Source: Lachnospiraceae bacterium NSJ-143
Lineage (GTDB): Bacteria > Bacillota > Clostridia > Lachnospirales > Anaerotignaceae
NCBI GenBank assembly: GCA_022867625.1
Contig: JALIFM010000001.1
Location: 434,001 to 498,000 of the forward strand
DNA: 64,000 bases
Direction: 5' to 3'
A program made the translations under genes and the position numbers. Below, piece after piece: positions 42,476-51,458 of this stretch. The notes beneath the pieces are model-generated. The model had not been told where the DNA came from. It did not search any database and saw only the letters and a program-made list of their open reading frames with translations. The stretch's first letter is position 1; every line of letters starts with the position of its first letter.

Positions 42476-43507
42476 ATGCCGGCTTTGCTTGAAATTTCAG
42501 ATTTTTCACTGAGCTTTGATACGCCCTACGGGGAAATTGATGCTGTGAGAAATGTCAATCTTAAACTTAACAGGGGCGAAATACTTTCGCTTGCAGGAGA
42601 GAGCGGCTGCGGAAAAACTGTACTGTGCAAGTCTGTTATGAAGCTTCTGCCAAAAAACACGCGTGTTAAAAGCGGGAAAATAGTTTTTAATGGAACCGAC
42701 ATAACAGGCTGCACTGAAAAACAGATGAGAAGTATAAGGGGTTCCAAAATAGCCATGGTGTTTCAGGACCCGATGACATCTCTAAACCCCACGGTGCCTG
42801 TAGGCAGGCAGATTGCCGAGGTATGCCTGAGGCATGAGAAGTTAAGCCGTAAGGAGGCTGAAAACAGGGCCGTGCGCCTTATGGCTGAGGCAGGAATAGA
42901 AAACGCTGAAGAAAGGTTTGCTCAGCAGCCGCATTTCTTTTCCGGAGGCCAGCGGCAGAGGTGTGTAATAGCCATAGCTCTTGCCGCCAATCCGGAAATT
43001 ATACTGGCTGATGAGCCTACAACGGCTCTTGATGTAACTGTACAGGCCAAAATACTGGATTTGTTTGTGGATATAAAAAACAAAACAGGGGTTTCCATTA
43101 TATTTGTGTCACATGACCTTGGCGTTGCCGCAAGAATTGCTGACAGAGTAAGTATTATGTATGCCGGAAAAATAGTTGAGACAGGTACGGCAGAGGAAAT
43201 TTTTTATGATGCAAGGCACCCGTATACATGGGGGCTGCTGTCAGCCATGCCGTATTTTGCCCAGAGGGGGAATGATTTAATGAGTATTCCGGGTTATCCG
43301 CCGGTACTCATTAATATACCTGAATGTGACGCCTTTGCACCAAGAAACCCTAATGCGCTTAAGATAGACTTTGAGCAGGAGCCGCCGGAGTTTTATGTTT
43401 CGCCGACTCACAGCGCCGCTACATGGCTGCTTGACAAGCGGGCGCCGAATGTTCTGCCGCCGGATTTTATACAAAGGAGAAGGAATGAGCAGTGGAAGAA
43501 AATGTGA
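42476..43507 (+). CDS. Opp/Dpp-type ABC transporter ATPase (D subunit)
   Basis: The protein has 343 residues. Walker A is AGESGCGKT, the signature is FFSGGQRQRCVIA, and Walker B is ILADEPTTALDV. The C-terminal family extension normally has a G-C-x-F-x-x-R-C cluster; here it reads ECDAFAPRNPNA, with the second Cys replaced. The start ATG follows AAGGAGAGC, and it overlaps the next gene by 16 bp. Confidence 0.92.
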   Translation: MPALLEISDFSLSFDTPYGEIDAVRNVNLKLNRGEILSLAGESGCGKTVLCKSVMKLLPKNTRVKSGKIVFNGTDITGCTEKQMRSIRGSKIAMVFQDPMTSLNPTVPVGRQIAEVCLRHEKLSRKEAENRAVRLMAEAGIENAEERFAQQPHFFSGGQRQRCVIAIALAANPEIILADEPTTALDVTVQAKILDLFVDIKNKTGVSIIFVSHDLGVAARIADRVSIMYAGKIVETGTAEEIFYDARHPYTWGLLSAMPYFAQRGNDLMSIPGYPPVLINIPECDAFAPRNPNALKIDFEQEPPEFYVSPTHSAATWLLDKRAPNVLPPDFIQRRRNEQWKKM

Positions 43508-44376
43508 TACTCTCAGTTAAGAACTTAAAACAGTATTTTGAGTTTAAGTCGGCGTATGTCAAGGCGGTAAACGGAGTTAGCTTTGATGTAAAAAAGGGCG
43601 AAATACTGGCGCTGGCTGGTGAAAGCGGCTGCGGCAAGTCCACAACGGCTAAATGTATAATGGGTTTAAACAGGATTACATCGGGCGAGATTTATTTTAA
43701 GGGGAATAAAATTTCTGACAGGAATGTTTACAGGGCACACAGTAAGGACATACACAAAAACCTTCAGATTGTGTTTCAGGATTCGGCATCGGCCCTCAAC
43801 CCCAAAATGAGGATAAAAGATATTATAGCAGAGCCGCTGAGGGCAAACAATATCTGCACATCACAGGCCGCTTTGGATAAAAGGGTTGAAAGCCTTATGG
43901 AGCAGACCGGCCTTGACTTGATATATAAGGACAGATACCCTTATGAGCTTTCCGGAGGCCAGCGGCAGAGGGCGGCTATTGCAAGGAGCATAAGCACTTC
44001 GCCGGATTTGATAATAGCAGATGAGCCTATAGCTTCCCTTGACGTATCTATTCAGGCGCAGATAGTAAATCTGTTTAAAAGGCTTCAGAGGGAACATGGA
44101 TTTTCTTTTATATTCATAGCCCACGACCTTTCTGTTGTTAAATATATCAGCGACAGGACAGCTGTCATGCTGAAGGGAAGGATTGTGGAGATGGCCCCTA
44201 CGACTGAGCTTTTTAAAAATCCTCTCCATGGCTACACCAAAGCGCTTATTTCAGCTGTACCTCTGCCTGACCCGATATACGAAAGAAACAAGAAAATACT
44301 TGAGTATGATTTTTCTGAATTCAATGAAAACGGGCGTCTTACAGAAGTACTGCCTGAACATTTTGTATATAAATAA
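43492..44376 (+). CDS. Opp/Dpp-type ABC transporter ATPase (F subunit)
   Basis: The protein has 294 residues. Walker A is AGESGCGKST, the signature is LSGGQRQRAAIA, and Walker B is LIIADEPIASLDV. It is shorter than usual OppF at the C-terminus and lacks a Cys cluster. The start is GTG 43492 behind AAGGAGAAGG. It is the last gene of the methyltransferase/importer operon. Confidence 0.92.
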   Translation: MEENVILSVKNLKQYFEFKSAYVKAVNGVSFDVKKGEILALAGESGCGKSTTAKCIMGLNRITSGEIYFKGNKISDRNVYRAHSKDIHKNLQIVFQDSASALNPKMRIKDIIAEPLRANNICTSQAALDKRVESLMEQTGLDLIYKDRYPYELSGGQRQRAAIARSISTSPDLIIADEPIASLDVSIQAQIVNLFKRLQREHGFSFIFIAHDLSVVKYISDRTAVMLKGRIVEMAPTTELFKNPLHGYTKALISAVPLPDPIYERNKKILEYDFSEFNENGRLTEVLPEHFVYK

Positions 44377-44380
44377 TAAA

Positions 44381-44412
44381 AAAACACCGCTGCTGTATGG
44401 CGGTGTTTTTTT
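44381..44412. terminator. Terminator of the methyltransferase/ABC operon
   Basis: AAAACACCGC and GGCGGTGTTTTTTT arms flank an 8-nt loop. It also serves the convergent radical SAM gene. Confidence 0.85.
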
Positions 44413-44418
44413 GTCGTG

Positions 44419-45564
44419 TTATATCAGTTTTGAAGCGTATGAGAGTATAAGCTTTTCCCATGGGGCGCCGTCGGGAACATTCTTAATCATATAATCAATG
44501 TTAGAAAGCTGTGACGCGTTGAGACTGTCTAAATCGTTCCAGTGGTTTATATAATAGATTCTCCTTGCCAGCTGGAAGCGTTTTTTATCAGTGCTGTCAA
44601 GTGCAAGGTATTCATCTATGTAATCCAGTATACCTTTGCGGCTTTTGTCAATGTATCCCTCCACATATGGGAGAAGATTGATTATGTGGTCGCTTATAAC
44701 ATATGAGGTGCACCCGTCAAGCATGTCAATAAAGCTGCGAAGTTCTTTTACCTTACCGTCCTCAGTCATGTTGCGGAATGTACCGGCGCTGTTCATAGCA
44801 TATAAAGGCGAGCCTTCCTTCATCATAAATGTGCGGATTCGTATATATTCAGGGTTAATTTTCTTCATTACCCTTGCTGAGTCGGCGGCATTTTTTTCTG
44901 TGAGCGCCTCGCCTCCGTTTCCGGGCATATAAAACAGGTTGATTGTAATACCGGCATCTTTAAGCTTAAGGCCGGCCTCAAGCTCCTGTTCTGCCGTAAA
45001 GCCCTTATTTATCACATTCAGGGTTTCATTACAGCAGGTTTCAAAGCCTGAGTGAATCATATTGAGTCCCGCGTTTTTGAGCGCTTTAAGCTCGTCTGGG
45101 CTTTTGCTGCACAGAGAATCGGCACGGCCATAGGAGGCTATTATATTGAGCTCAGGAAACTTTTCTTTTATTCTCTCAACAATTTTTAACAGTTTATCTG
45201 TCCGCAGAACCATTGTGTTGCCGTCCTGAAGGAATATTGCCTCCATATTGCCATTGGCGGCCCAGTTAAAAACCATAGCATAGCACTCACGCTCCTTGTC
45301 GGTTCTGAGCGAGAAATACTCCTGATTTATTGCAGGCATGTCAAAATTGCCTTCGCTGTCTGTGTGTGACAGTATGCGCTCCTTTATGCTGGCCATGCTG
45401 TCTATATCGTTTAAAACATCCTCAAGCGGCCTTGTTTTAAACTGGTATCCCCTGTAGAGCATGCAAAAATTGCATTTGTTCCATGGGCAGTTTTCAGTTA
45501 CCCTCAACAGAAGGCTGAAGCTGTGCATAGGCGGCCTGTAGGTTCCGGTTTCAAATGTATTCAT
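44419..45564 (-). CDS. Radical SAM protein with CX4CX2C motif
   Basis: The protein has 381 residues. The cluster-binding site reads CPWNKCNFC near residue 26, with four residues between the first two Cys instead of the canonical three. A GRADSLCSKSPDELKALKNAGLNMIHSGFET region and FYMPGNGGE follow the usual TIM-barrel strand pattern. The reaction is unknown. Related proteins with CPWNxC motifs are widespread in anaerobes. It is monocistronic and starts behind AAGGAGCGCAT. Confidence 0.82.
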   Translation of the reverse strand: MNTFETGTYRPPMHSFSLLLRVTENCPWNKCNFCMLYRGYQFKTRPLEDVLNDIDSMASIKERILSHTDSEGNFDMPAINQEYFSLRTDKERECYAMVFNWAANGNMEAIFLQDGNTMVLRTDKLLKIVERIKEKFPELNIIASYGRADSLCSKSPDELKALKNAGLNMIHSGFETCCNETLNVINKGFTAEQELEAGLKLKDAGITINLFYMPGNGGEALTEKNAADSARVMKKINPEYIRIRTFMMKEGSPLYAMNSAGTFRNMTEDGKVKELRSFIDMLDGCTSYVISDHIINLLPYVEGYIDKSRKGILDYIDEYLALDSTDKKRFQLARRIYYINHWNDLDSLNASQLSNIDYMIKNVPDGAPWEKLILSYASKLI

Positions 45565-45700
45565 ATATGCGCTCCTTTGCTTAACTGATATGTATTCAGG
45601 TTTGGGTTTGTTTTGGAATTTGAGTATAATTATACACGAAATATTAGAAAGGTAAACAGGGAAATAAACGGATTTACAGTAAAATGAGTAAAAAAATAAA

Positions 45701-45770
45701 GCGGATAGCGGGAGTCGAACCCGTCTCTAAAGCTTGGGAAGCTTTCATTCTACCGATGAACTATATCCGC
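45701..45770 (-). tRNA. tRNA-Gly (anticodon CCC)
   Basis: The minus strand folds as a tRNA: acceptor GCGGATA/TATCCGC, a D arm with ATCGGTA loop, anticodon stem AAAGC/GCTTT around TTCCCAA (anticodon CCC), and a T arm with GGGTTCGACTCCC. There is one A-C mismatch at the base of the T stem. CCA is not encoded. It decodes GGG. Confidence 0.9.
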
Positions 45771-45782
45771 ATTTATAAAATA

Positions 45783-45811
45783 ATTGTATTACTTTTTTCT
45801 ATTTTTTTCAA
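45783..45811 (-). promoter_or_regulatory. Promoter of tRNA-Gly
   Basis: On the minus strand, TTGAAA, 17 bp, TACAAT, 13 bp from the mature 5' end. It lies in an AT-rich inverted repeat (TAATTGTATTA / TAATACAATTA). Confidence 0.7.
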
Positions 45812-45888
45812 GTATATTTAAAAAATAATACAATTATTTTAATTGTATTTTCGACACATGAGTCAAAAAGGGAATATTGAATGAATAT

Positions 45889-45933
45889 TTAATCCCCACA
45901 AGTCACAGGTACGTCTGTGTACAGGGGGGATTA
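45889..45933 (-). terminator. Nested hairpin after the aldo/keto reductase gene
   Basis: TTAATCCCC and GGGGATTAA close an outer stem, with CACAG/CTGTG inside. There is no T run on the minus side, so it may be a processing or stability element as much as a terminator. Confidence 0.5.
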
Positions 45934-45945
45934 AAAATAACGGTA

Positions 45946-47106
45946 TTACCTGAATGTATTGTGAACCTTAGGCATATAGCAGCTTATTTCAATTTTTTGT
46001 GGGCACATTTCCTCACAGCGTTTGCAGCCTATACATTCAGAAGCCTTGGCGCCGAACATTGTCACCTGGTTTTCGTACTGCTCCTTCCATCTGTCCATAT
46101 CGCCGGATATCATATAGCTGTTGTATACCATAAAATTATAAGGTATTGTTATGCCCATAGGACAGACATTACAGTAATTGCAGCCGGTGCAGGGGATAAC
46201 AGATGCTTTTTCAAATTCCGCTGCGGCCTTTTTATAAAGCTCACTATCTGGTTCTGAGAGCATTCCTGCCTCGGACCGTGAGGCGAAAGTTATGTTTTCG
46301 CAAGCCATGGCGCTGTCTGACATACCGCTTAACACAACTGATACCTCGGGCATGTCCCAAAGGTAGTCAAGGGCAAGCTCTGTTGGGCTTTTAGATATTC
46401 CTGCGGATTTAAATATGCTGGAAACGCTTTCAGGAAGGGTGCTGAGATATCCTCCCCTGAGCGGCTCCATTACAGCAACGCCAAGGCCCTTGCCGGAGGC
46501 GTATTTGAGGCCTTCAATGCCTGCCTGAAACTTTGTGTCTATGTAGTTGAGCTGAATCTGGCAGAATTCCCATATGTCAGTATAGTCTGCAATTTCTTTA
46601 AAAACGCTTAAGGAATCGTGAAATGAAAAGCCTATGTGCTTGATTTTGCCTGATATTTTAGCGTCTGACAGTTTTTTCAATAAACCTAGCTTTAAGACCT
46701 TGTCGCGCCAGTTGTTTTTATTCAGGCCGTGCAGCATATAAAAATCAATATACCCAGTCTGAAGGCGGGAAAGCTGTTTATCAAGTATTGTATCAAAATC
46801 ATCAGGCTCATTGTAAAGCCATACAGGCGCTTTAGTGGCTAAATATACCCTTTGCCTGTAGCCGTCTTTAAGTGCCATTCCGGTAATCTTCTCGCTCATT
46901 CCGCTTAGATAGTTGTAAGCTGTGTCAACGTAGTTTATACCGCTGTCAATGGCTTTCCTGAGCATATCAATTGAAGCCTGTATATCGGCCTGCGCACCTT
47001 TGCGGTAGCTGTTGCCTGCGCTTCCGTCAAGCATTGGCAGCCTCATCATTCCAAAGCCGAGTACGGAAACATTTTCGCCTGTCTTTCCGAATTTTCGGTA
47101 TTTCAT
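45946..47106 (-). CDS. Aldo/keto reductase with ferredoxin-type 4Fe-4S domain
   Basis: The protein has 386 residues. The aldo/keto barrel has GFGMMRLPMLD, the catalytic region (SGINYVDTAYNYLSGMSEKITG, with the active Tyr), and YIDFYMLHGLN. The C-terminal part has two cluster motifs, CTGCNYCNVCPMG and CIGCKRCEEMCPQ. Fused forms are common in anaerobes and may reduce carbonyls with ferredoxin electrons; substrate unknown. The start follows AGGAGGTGCTT. Confidence 0.9.
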   Translation of the reverse strand: MKYRKFGKTGENVSVLGFGMMRLPMLDGSAGNSYRKGAQADIQASIDMLRKAIDSGINYVDTAYNYLSGMSEKITGMALKDGYRQRVYLATKAPVWLYNEPDDFDTILDKQLSRLQTGYIDFYMLHGLNKNNWRDKVLKLGLLKKLSDAKISGKIKHIGFSFHDSLSVFKEIADYTDIWEFCQIQLNYIDTKFQAGIEGLKYASGKGLGVAVMEPLRGGYLSTLPESVSSIFKSAGISKSPTELALDYLWDMPEVSVVLSGMSDSAMACENITFASRSEAGMLSEPDSELYKKAAAEFEKASVIPCTGCNYCNVCPMGITIPYNFMVYNSYMISGDMDRWKEQYENQVTMFGAKASECIGCKRCEEMCPQKIEISCYMPKVHNTFR

Positions 47107-47222
47107 TAAAGCACCTCCTGAATTTTTACGGTTAAAAAGGTTTTACAGCTACATTATATTTCATAATTGAGTCCAGATAAACAGTTAAATTTCGCCTGAT
47201 TTAAAATTAAAGTATAATGATA

Positions 47223-47245
47223 AAAAACCGCCGGTTGACGGCGGT
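47223..47245 (-). terminator. Terminator of the carboxypeptidase gene
   Basis: On the minus strand, ACCGCCG and CGGCGGT arms and a TTTTT run. Confidence 0.8.
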
Positions 47246-47251
47246 TGTGCT

Positions 47252-48640
47252 TTACCTGTATTTTCTGCTTCTTGGTGAAAGCTCAATATCCTGAAAATTA
47301 GTCTCGCGATAGCGTTTAAGCCTTTCACGGCGCTTTTTCCTGCGGTTTTCATACCGTATTTTAAGAATAAGGGCGTGTATAATGAACATGGCAAATAATA
47401 CGCAGGCAAGCAGAAGGGCGGCAAGCCTGAGGTTTATAGGCTTTTTGTTCTCGGCTTTAGCCATAACAGGAGCGGCTTCCTCTAAAAGAGCGTCGTTTTC
47501 GGCAATTATATCGGTTTTACCTATTTCGCTTTCGTTAAGGGTATATACGGCGCTGCCTATAATATCACCCTTTTTTACAGGGGCTTCTATAGTGGCGGGA
47601 ATATTTATTTCGGTCTTTATATCAACGGCGCTGTATGTTTTGGGCAGTGTCACATTTATGTCTCTGGCATATACGCCTTTTACTTCCTCGGTCTGGTCTG
47701 ATATAAGGCCCTTGGATACTGCCTGCGCTGTTCGGCAGAGTGTACCGGCCTGGCACAGCTTTTGAGTTGTAAAATTATTTAGGCCGTAATCAAAAAGCTT
47801 TATTGTATCAGTATATTCCCCATAGCCTGTGGATTTCAGAACAACGGATATAAGTTCTGTTCCGTCCTTTTGGGCGTAAGCCACAAGGGTGTTTCCCGCC
47901 TGGTCTGTAAAGCCCGTTTTGCCGCCTTCACAGTTTTCATAATAGAAAATGGAGGCAGATTTAATAAGCTGTGTCTGCCCGTGAAGGAAACGTGTTTCAG
48001 GCTGAATGTTTGTGGGCGGTATCTCATAATATGTTGTGGAGAGCACGTCCTTAAAATGAGGATACTTTAAAAGCTCACGGGCAATCAGAGACATGTCGTA
48101 GGCTGTAGTATAGTGATTTTCGTCATGAAGGCCGTTGGCGTTTACAAAGTTTGTATTCTTTGCTCCCAGCTCCTTTGCCCGTTGGGTCATATGCTTTGCA
48201 AAAGCCTCAAGGCTTCCGTCTATGTGCTCGGCAACACCGTTTGAAACCTCGTTTGCCGACTGGAGCATTATGGCATACATTGCCTGGTCAACAGTTATCT
48301 TCTCACCCTGGTCTATGCCAATATGGCTGCTTCCCGGCTCTATAGAAAATACAGCTTCTTTTGAAAAGGTTATAGTATCCTCCATTTTACAGTTTTCAAA
48401 TGCCAGTAGCATTGTCATAAGCTTTGTAATGCTTGCGGGATATTCTTTTTTGTTAATGTTTTTTTCGTACAGTATATCGCCTGTGGAGGCGTCAATCAGT
48501 ATCGCGGCATCGGCGTCAAGCTCAAGGGAATCCGCTTCCTGCTGTATGCTCTGAGGTATTTCAGTGCTGTAGGCTGTAGCGGCAGGTATTGTAAGCAACA
48601 TGGATGTTATAATAAGGGTGCAAAACCTGAGATTTTTCAT
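47252..48640 (-). CDS. D-alanyl-D-alanine carboxypeptidase (DacF/PBP5-like, S11)
   Basis: The protein has 462 residues with a signal peptide (LIITSMLLTIPAATAYS). The serine-protease motifs are SITK (YPASITKLMTML), SAN (MLQSANEVSNG) and KTG (GGKTGFTDQAGN). A C-terminal beta domain follows, then a membrane anchor (LRLAALLLACVLFAMFIIHAL) and a basic tail. It trims the terminal D-Ala of peptidoglycan and so sets cross-linking. The start ATG follows AAGGAGCC. Confidence 0.92.
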   Translation of the reverse strand: MKNLRFCTLIITSMLLTIPAATAYSTEIPQSIQQEADSLELDADAAILIDASTGDILYEKNINKKEYPASITKLMTMLLAFENCKMEDTITFSKEAVFSIEPGSSHIGIDQGEKITVDQAMYAIMLQSANEVSNGVAEHIDGSLEAFAKHMTQRAKELGAKNTNFVNANGLHDENHYTTAYDMSLIARELLKYPHFKDVLSTTYYEIPPTNIQPETRFLHGQTQLIKSASIFYYENCEGGKTGFTDQAGNTLVAYAQKDGTELISVVLKSTGYGEYTDTIKLFDYGLNNFTTQKLCQAGTLCRTAQAVSKGLISDQTEEVKGVYARDINVTLPKTYSAVDIKTEINIPATIEAPVKKGDIIGSAVYTLNESEIGKTDIIAENDALLEEAAPVMAKAENKKPINLRLAALLLACVLFAMFIIHALILKIRYENRRKKRRERLKRYRETNFQDIELSPRSRKYR

Positions 48641-48961
48641 GTAGTGCTAAGGCTCCTTTATTGTATTTATATATTTATTCTGGCGGCAGCCTTTTAAACC
48701 GGCGTGTGAAATATATTGGAAGCCGTATTTAATCACATGGCCTGTTTCCGGTTAAAGGCGGCGTTAATTAAAGCAAAATTTTTTGGTTATAAGCTACAAT
48801 TTTTATTTATTTCGTGTTACAATTAACAGATAGCGGCTATAAGCCTGTTATTATCCGGCATTGTATTTTTGAGTTGTATTTTTATATCTTTGACATAATC
48901 CTTATAATTATAACAGATTTTTGTGTCAATTGTGTGAATATTTTACAGGAAGATGATTTTT
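48641..48961. other. Intergenic region between dacF-like and comEA genes
   Basis: It holds an inverted repeat CCTTTTAAACCGG (48690-48702) / CCGGTTAAAGG (48748-48758) in the carboxypeptidase leader, and a TTGACA around 48890 before comEA without a clear -10. Nothing else is recognisable. Confidence 0.45.
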
Positions 48962-49336
48962 TTGAAAAATGAAAGATATTTCTGCGTAATTATGTCTTTA
49001 TGTGTAATTGTATGCGGCTTGTGGTATTCAATGTATACAAAAGACAGCATACTTGTTTTTGCCAGGGACGAGAAGGTTTATTATAATAATGTAAAAAGCC
49101 GCGAGGATTTTATAAATAGGCTCAACATGGAGAAAATAGTTGATATAAATACAGCGGATGCTGAGGCTTTGACCAGTTTAAACGGAATAGGCCCAAAAAC
49201 CGCAGAAAAAATAATTGAGTACAGAAACACTAACGGACTGTTTGAGTCCAGGGAAGAAATTATGAATGTAAAAGGTATTGGCGAAAGCACCTTTGAAAAG
49301 ATAAAGGATTATATTTCGATTGAGGGAGAGAGCTGA
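48962..49336 (+). CDS. comEA: ComEA-like DNA-binding protein
   Basis: The protein has 124 residues. A membrane anchor (YFCVIMSLCVIVCGLWYSMYT) is followed by two helix-hairpin-helix motifs (DINTADAEALTSLNGIGPKTAEKIIEYR and SREEIMNVKGIGESTFEKI). ComEA binds incoming double-stranded DNA outside the membrane during natural transformation. The SLBB-type domain of longer ComEA proteins is lacking. An ATG at 48953 is too close to AGGA; TTG 48962 is better spaced. Confidence 0.88.
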   Translation: MKNERYFCVIMSLCVIVCGLWYSMYTKDSILVFARDEKVYYNNVKSREDFINRLNMEKIVDINTADAEALTSLNGIGPKTAEKIIEYRNTNGLFESREEIMNVKGIGESTFEKIKDYISIEGES

Positions 49337-49337
49337 A

Positions 49338-50030
49338 ATGGCATATAAGATACTTGTAGTTGATGATGAGAAGCTGATTGTTAAAGGGATAAAGTTCAGC
49401 CTGCAACAGGACGGCATGGAGGTTGAAGCCGCCTATGACGGCGAGGAGGCCCTTACTTTGATAAAGGAAAAAAAGTTTGATTTGGTTGTGCTCGATGTTA
49501 TGCTTCCCAAAATGAACGGTCTTGAAGTATGCCAGCATGTAAGAGGCTTTTCGCAGATACCTATAATTATGGTAACCGCAAAGGGCGAGGATATGGATAA
49601 GATTATGGGTCTTGAGTACGGCGCAGACGACTATATCGTTAAGCCTTTTAACATACTTGAGCTTAAAGCCAGAATAAAGGCCATACTCAGACGGAGCGTT
49701 AAGAAGGTTGACATAAATGAGCCGGCAAAATCGAATACGCTTGAGGCAAAGGGACTTAAGATTGATTTTGACTCGCGCAGGGTGTTTATCAACGGCAGGG
49801 AAACAAACCTGACAGCAAAGGAATTTGACATGCTTGTGCTGTTTATGGAAAACCCGGGCAAGGTATACAGCAGGGAGACGCTTCTTGATACTATCTGGGG
49901 CTATGACTATCCGGGAGATGCAAGGACAGTAGATGTGCATGTAAGGCGGCTCAGGGAAAAAATAGAGGAAAAACCTAGCGAGCCTAAATATATTTACACT
50001 AAATGGGGAGTTGGTTACTATTTTGGCTAA
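49338..50030 (+). CDS. OmpR-family response regulator
   Basis: The protein has 230 residues, full length. The receiver has KILVVDDEKLIV, the phosphoacceptor Asp in LVVLDVMLPKMNG, and the Lys in VKPFN. The DNA-binding domain ends TKWGVGYYFG. It lies 1 bp after comEA and pairs with the kinase by an 8-bp overlap, so DNA uptake or wall genes may be its targets. Confidence 0.95.
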   Translation: MAYKILVVDDEKLIVKGIKFSLQQDGMEVEAAYDGEEALTLIKEKKFDLVVLDVMLPKMNGLEVCQHVRGFSQIPIIMVTAKGEDMDKIMGLEYGADDYIVKPFNILELKARIKAILRRSVKKVDINEPAKSNTLEAKGLKIDFDSRRVFINGRETNLTAKEFDMLVLFMENPGKVYSRETLLDTIWGYDYPGDARTVDVHVRRLREKIEEKPSEPKYIYTKWGVGYYFG

Positions 50031-51447
50031 GAAAAAGGGAGGAAGCTACCGTATAAAGTTCCTTATGATAGTTACCTACCTGTGCGCTGGACTTATCCCA
50101 CTCTTTCTTTTTACCGCTGTTGTTTTTAAAACTACCGAAAATTATTTTATTGAGGAAAAAAAGAAGGAGCTTTTAAACCAGGCCAATATTTTTTCGGGCC
50201 ATATAACAATTTCAGGCTATCTCAGAAACAGTGAAATGAGCCACGCCTTTGACCGGGATATTGAGCTTACAAGCGAACAGGGCGGCTTCAGGATAATTGT
50301 AACTGACGATATGGGAATTGTCCTTGAGGACTCAAACGGTACTGACAACGGCAAAATGATAGTAATACCTGAGGTGATTGAGGCTATAGAGACAAGGGAT
50401 GTGGCGCGTGAACAGGAAAACGGCGACATTTATGTGGTAACGTCTATAGTTGACGAGGCAGGTAAAAAGGTTGGGGCTGTACTTATAGTGTACAAGCCTT
50501 CTGATATACACGCCATGATAGCCGGCATAAGAAAGCCTGTTTATGTAATGACAATACTTATAGCCTGCATAGTGCTTTCTTTTGTGCTTGTGCTCTCACA
50601 CACTATAACAGGGCCTTTAAGCAAGCTTATGGAGGTTATTAAGAATATATCCGAGGGGCATTTTGACGAGAGGATGCCTGTTGACGAGTTTTCTGACAAC
50701 GAAATAATGCAGGTTGGGGCTGCGGTTAACAACATGGCCGAAAAGCTTGAGGAGGTAGAGACATCAAGGCAGCACTTTGTCTCTAATGTAAGCCATGAGC
50801 TTAAAACTCCTCTCAGTTCAATAAAGGTTTTGAGTGAGTCCATTCTGCTTGACAGTGAAGCGCCAAAGGAGACCTATGTCGAGTTTTTGAGAGACATAAA
50901 CTCTGAGGTAGACAGAATGACTGAAATAATCAACGATTTGCTTACGCTTGTAAGGCTTGACCAGAAGGAAATTCCGGTTACGTTTAAATCAGAAAGCCTT
51001 AATGCTGTTATTGAGGATATAATAAAAAGGCTCAGACCTCTTGCGGACAGCAAAAATATCGATTTTGAGTATACGGCTGTTAAAGAGGTAAGTGCGGAAA
51101 TTGACAGGACAAAGCTGAGTCTGGCCGTATCAAACCTTGTTGAAAACGGTATTAAATATACAGACGATGGCGGAATGGTCAAAATAGTGCTGGACTGTGA
51201 CCACCAGAATGCCTTTATTACCGTTTCGGATACCGGTATCGGCATGGCTGAGGAGGAGCTTTCCAAAATATTCCAGAGGTTTTACAGGATTGATAAAACC
51301 AGAAACAGGGAAACCGGCGGCACAGGCCTCGGGCTTTCAATAACGCATTCCACAATATTAATGCATAACGGGAGCATAAAAGTTACAAGCCGTGAAAACG
51401 AGGGCACAACATTTGTTGTAAGAATACCTCTCGCTCATAACCTGTAA
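50023..51447 (+). CDS. Sensor histidine kinase
   Basis: The protein has 474 residues. Two membrane helices (about 11-30 and 165-190) flank a ~130-residue extracytoplasmic sensor. A HAMP linker follows, then HisKA with the phospho-His in VSNVSHELKTPLSSIKVL and HATPase motifs (NLVENGIKYTDDGG, DTGIGM, GGTGLGLSI). The start is taken as TTG 50023, since it reproduces the 8-bp overlap; TTG 50011 lies directly on the ribosome site. Confidence 0.93.
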   Translation: MAKKKGGSYRIKFLMIVTYLCAGLIPLFLFTAVVFKTTENYFIEEKKKELLNQANIFSGHITISGYLRNSEMSHAFDRDIELTSEQGGFRIIVTDDMGIVLEDSNGTDNGKMIVIPEVIEAIETRDVAREQENGDIYVVTSIVDEAGKKVGAVLIVYKPSDIHAMIAGIRKPVYVMTILIACIVLSFVLVLSHTITGPLSKLMEVIKNISEGHFDERMPVDEFSDNEIMQVGAAVNNMAEKLEEVETSRQHFVSNVSHELKTPLSSIKVLSESILLDSEAPKETYVEFLRDINSEVDRMTEIINDLLTLVRLDQKEIPVTFKSESLNAVIEDIIKRLRPLADSKNIDFEYTAVKEVSAEIDRTKLSLAVSNLVENGIKYTDDGGMVKIVLDCDHQNAFITVSDTGIGMAEEELSKIFQRFYRIDKTRNRETGGTGLGLSITHSTILMHNGSIKVTSRENEGTTFVVRIPLAHNL

Positions 51448-51458
51448 GGAGGCAGAAT

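Noticed and set aside
48890-48931. TTGACA...TGTCAA inverted repeat before comEA
   Set aside because: Arms are only 6-7 bp, about 26 nt apart, in AT-rich DNA; too weak to call an operator.
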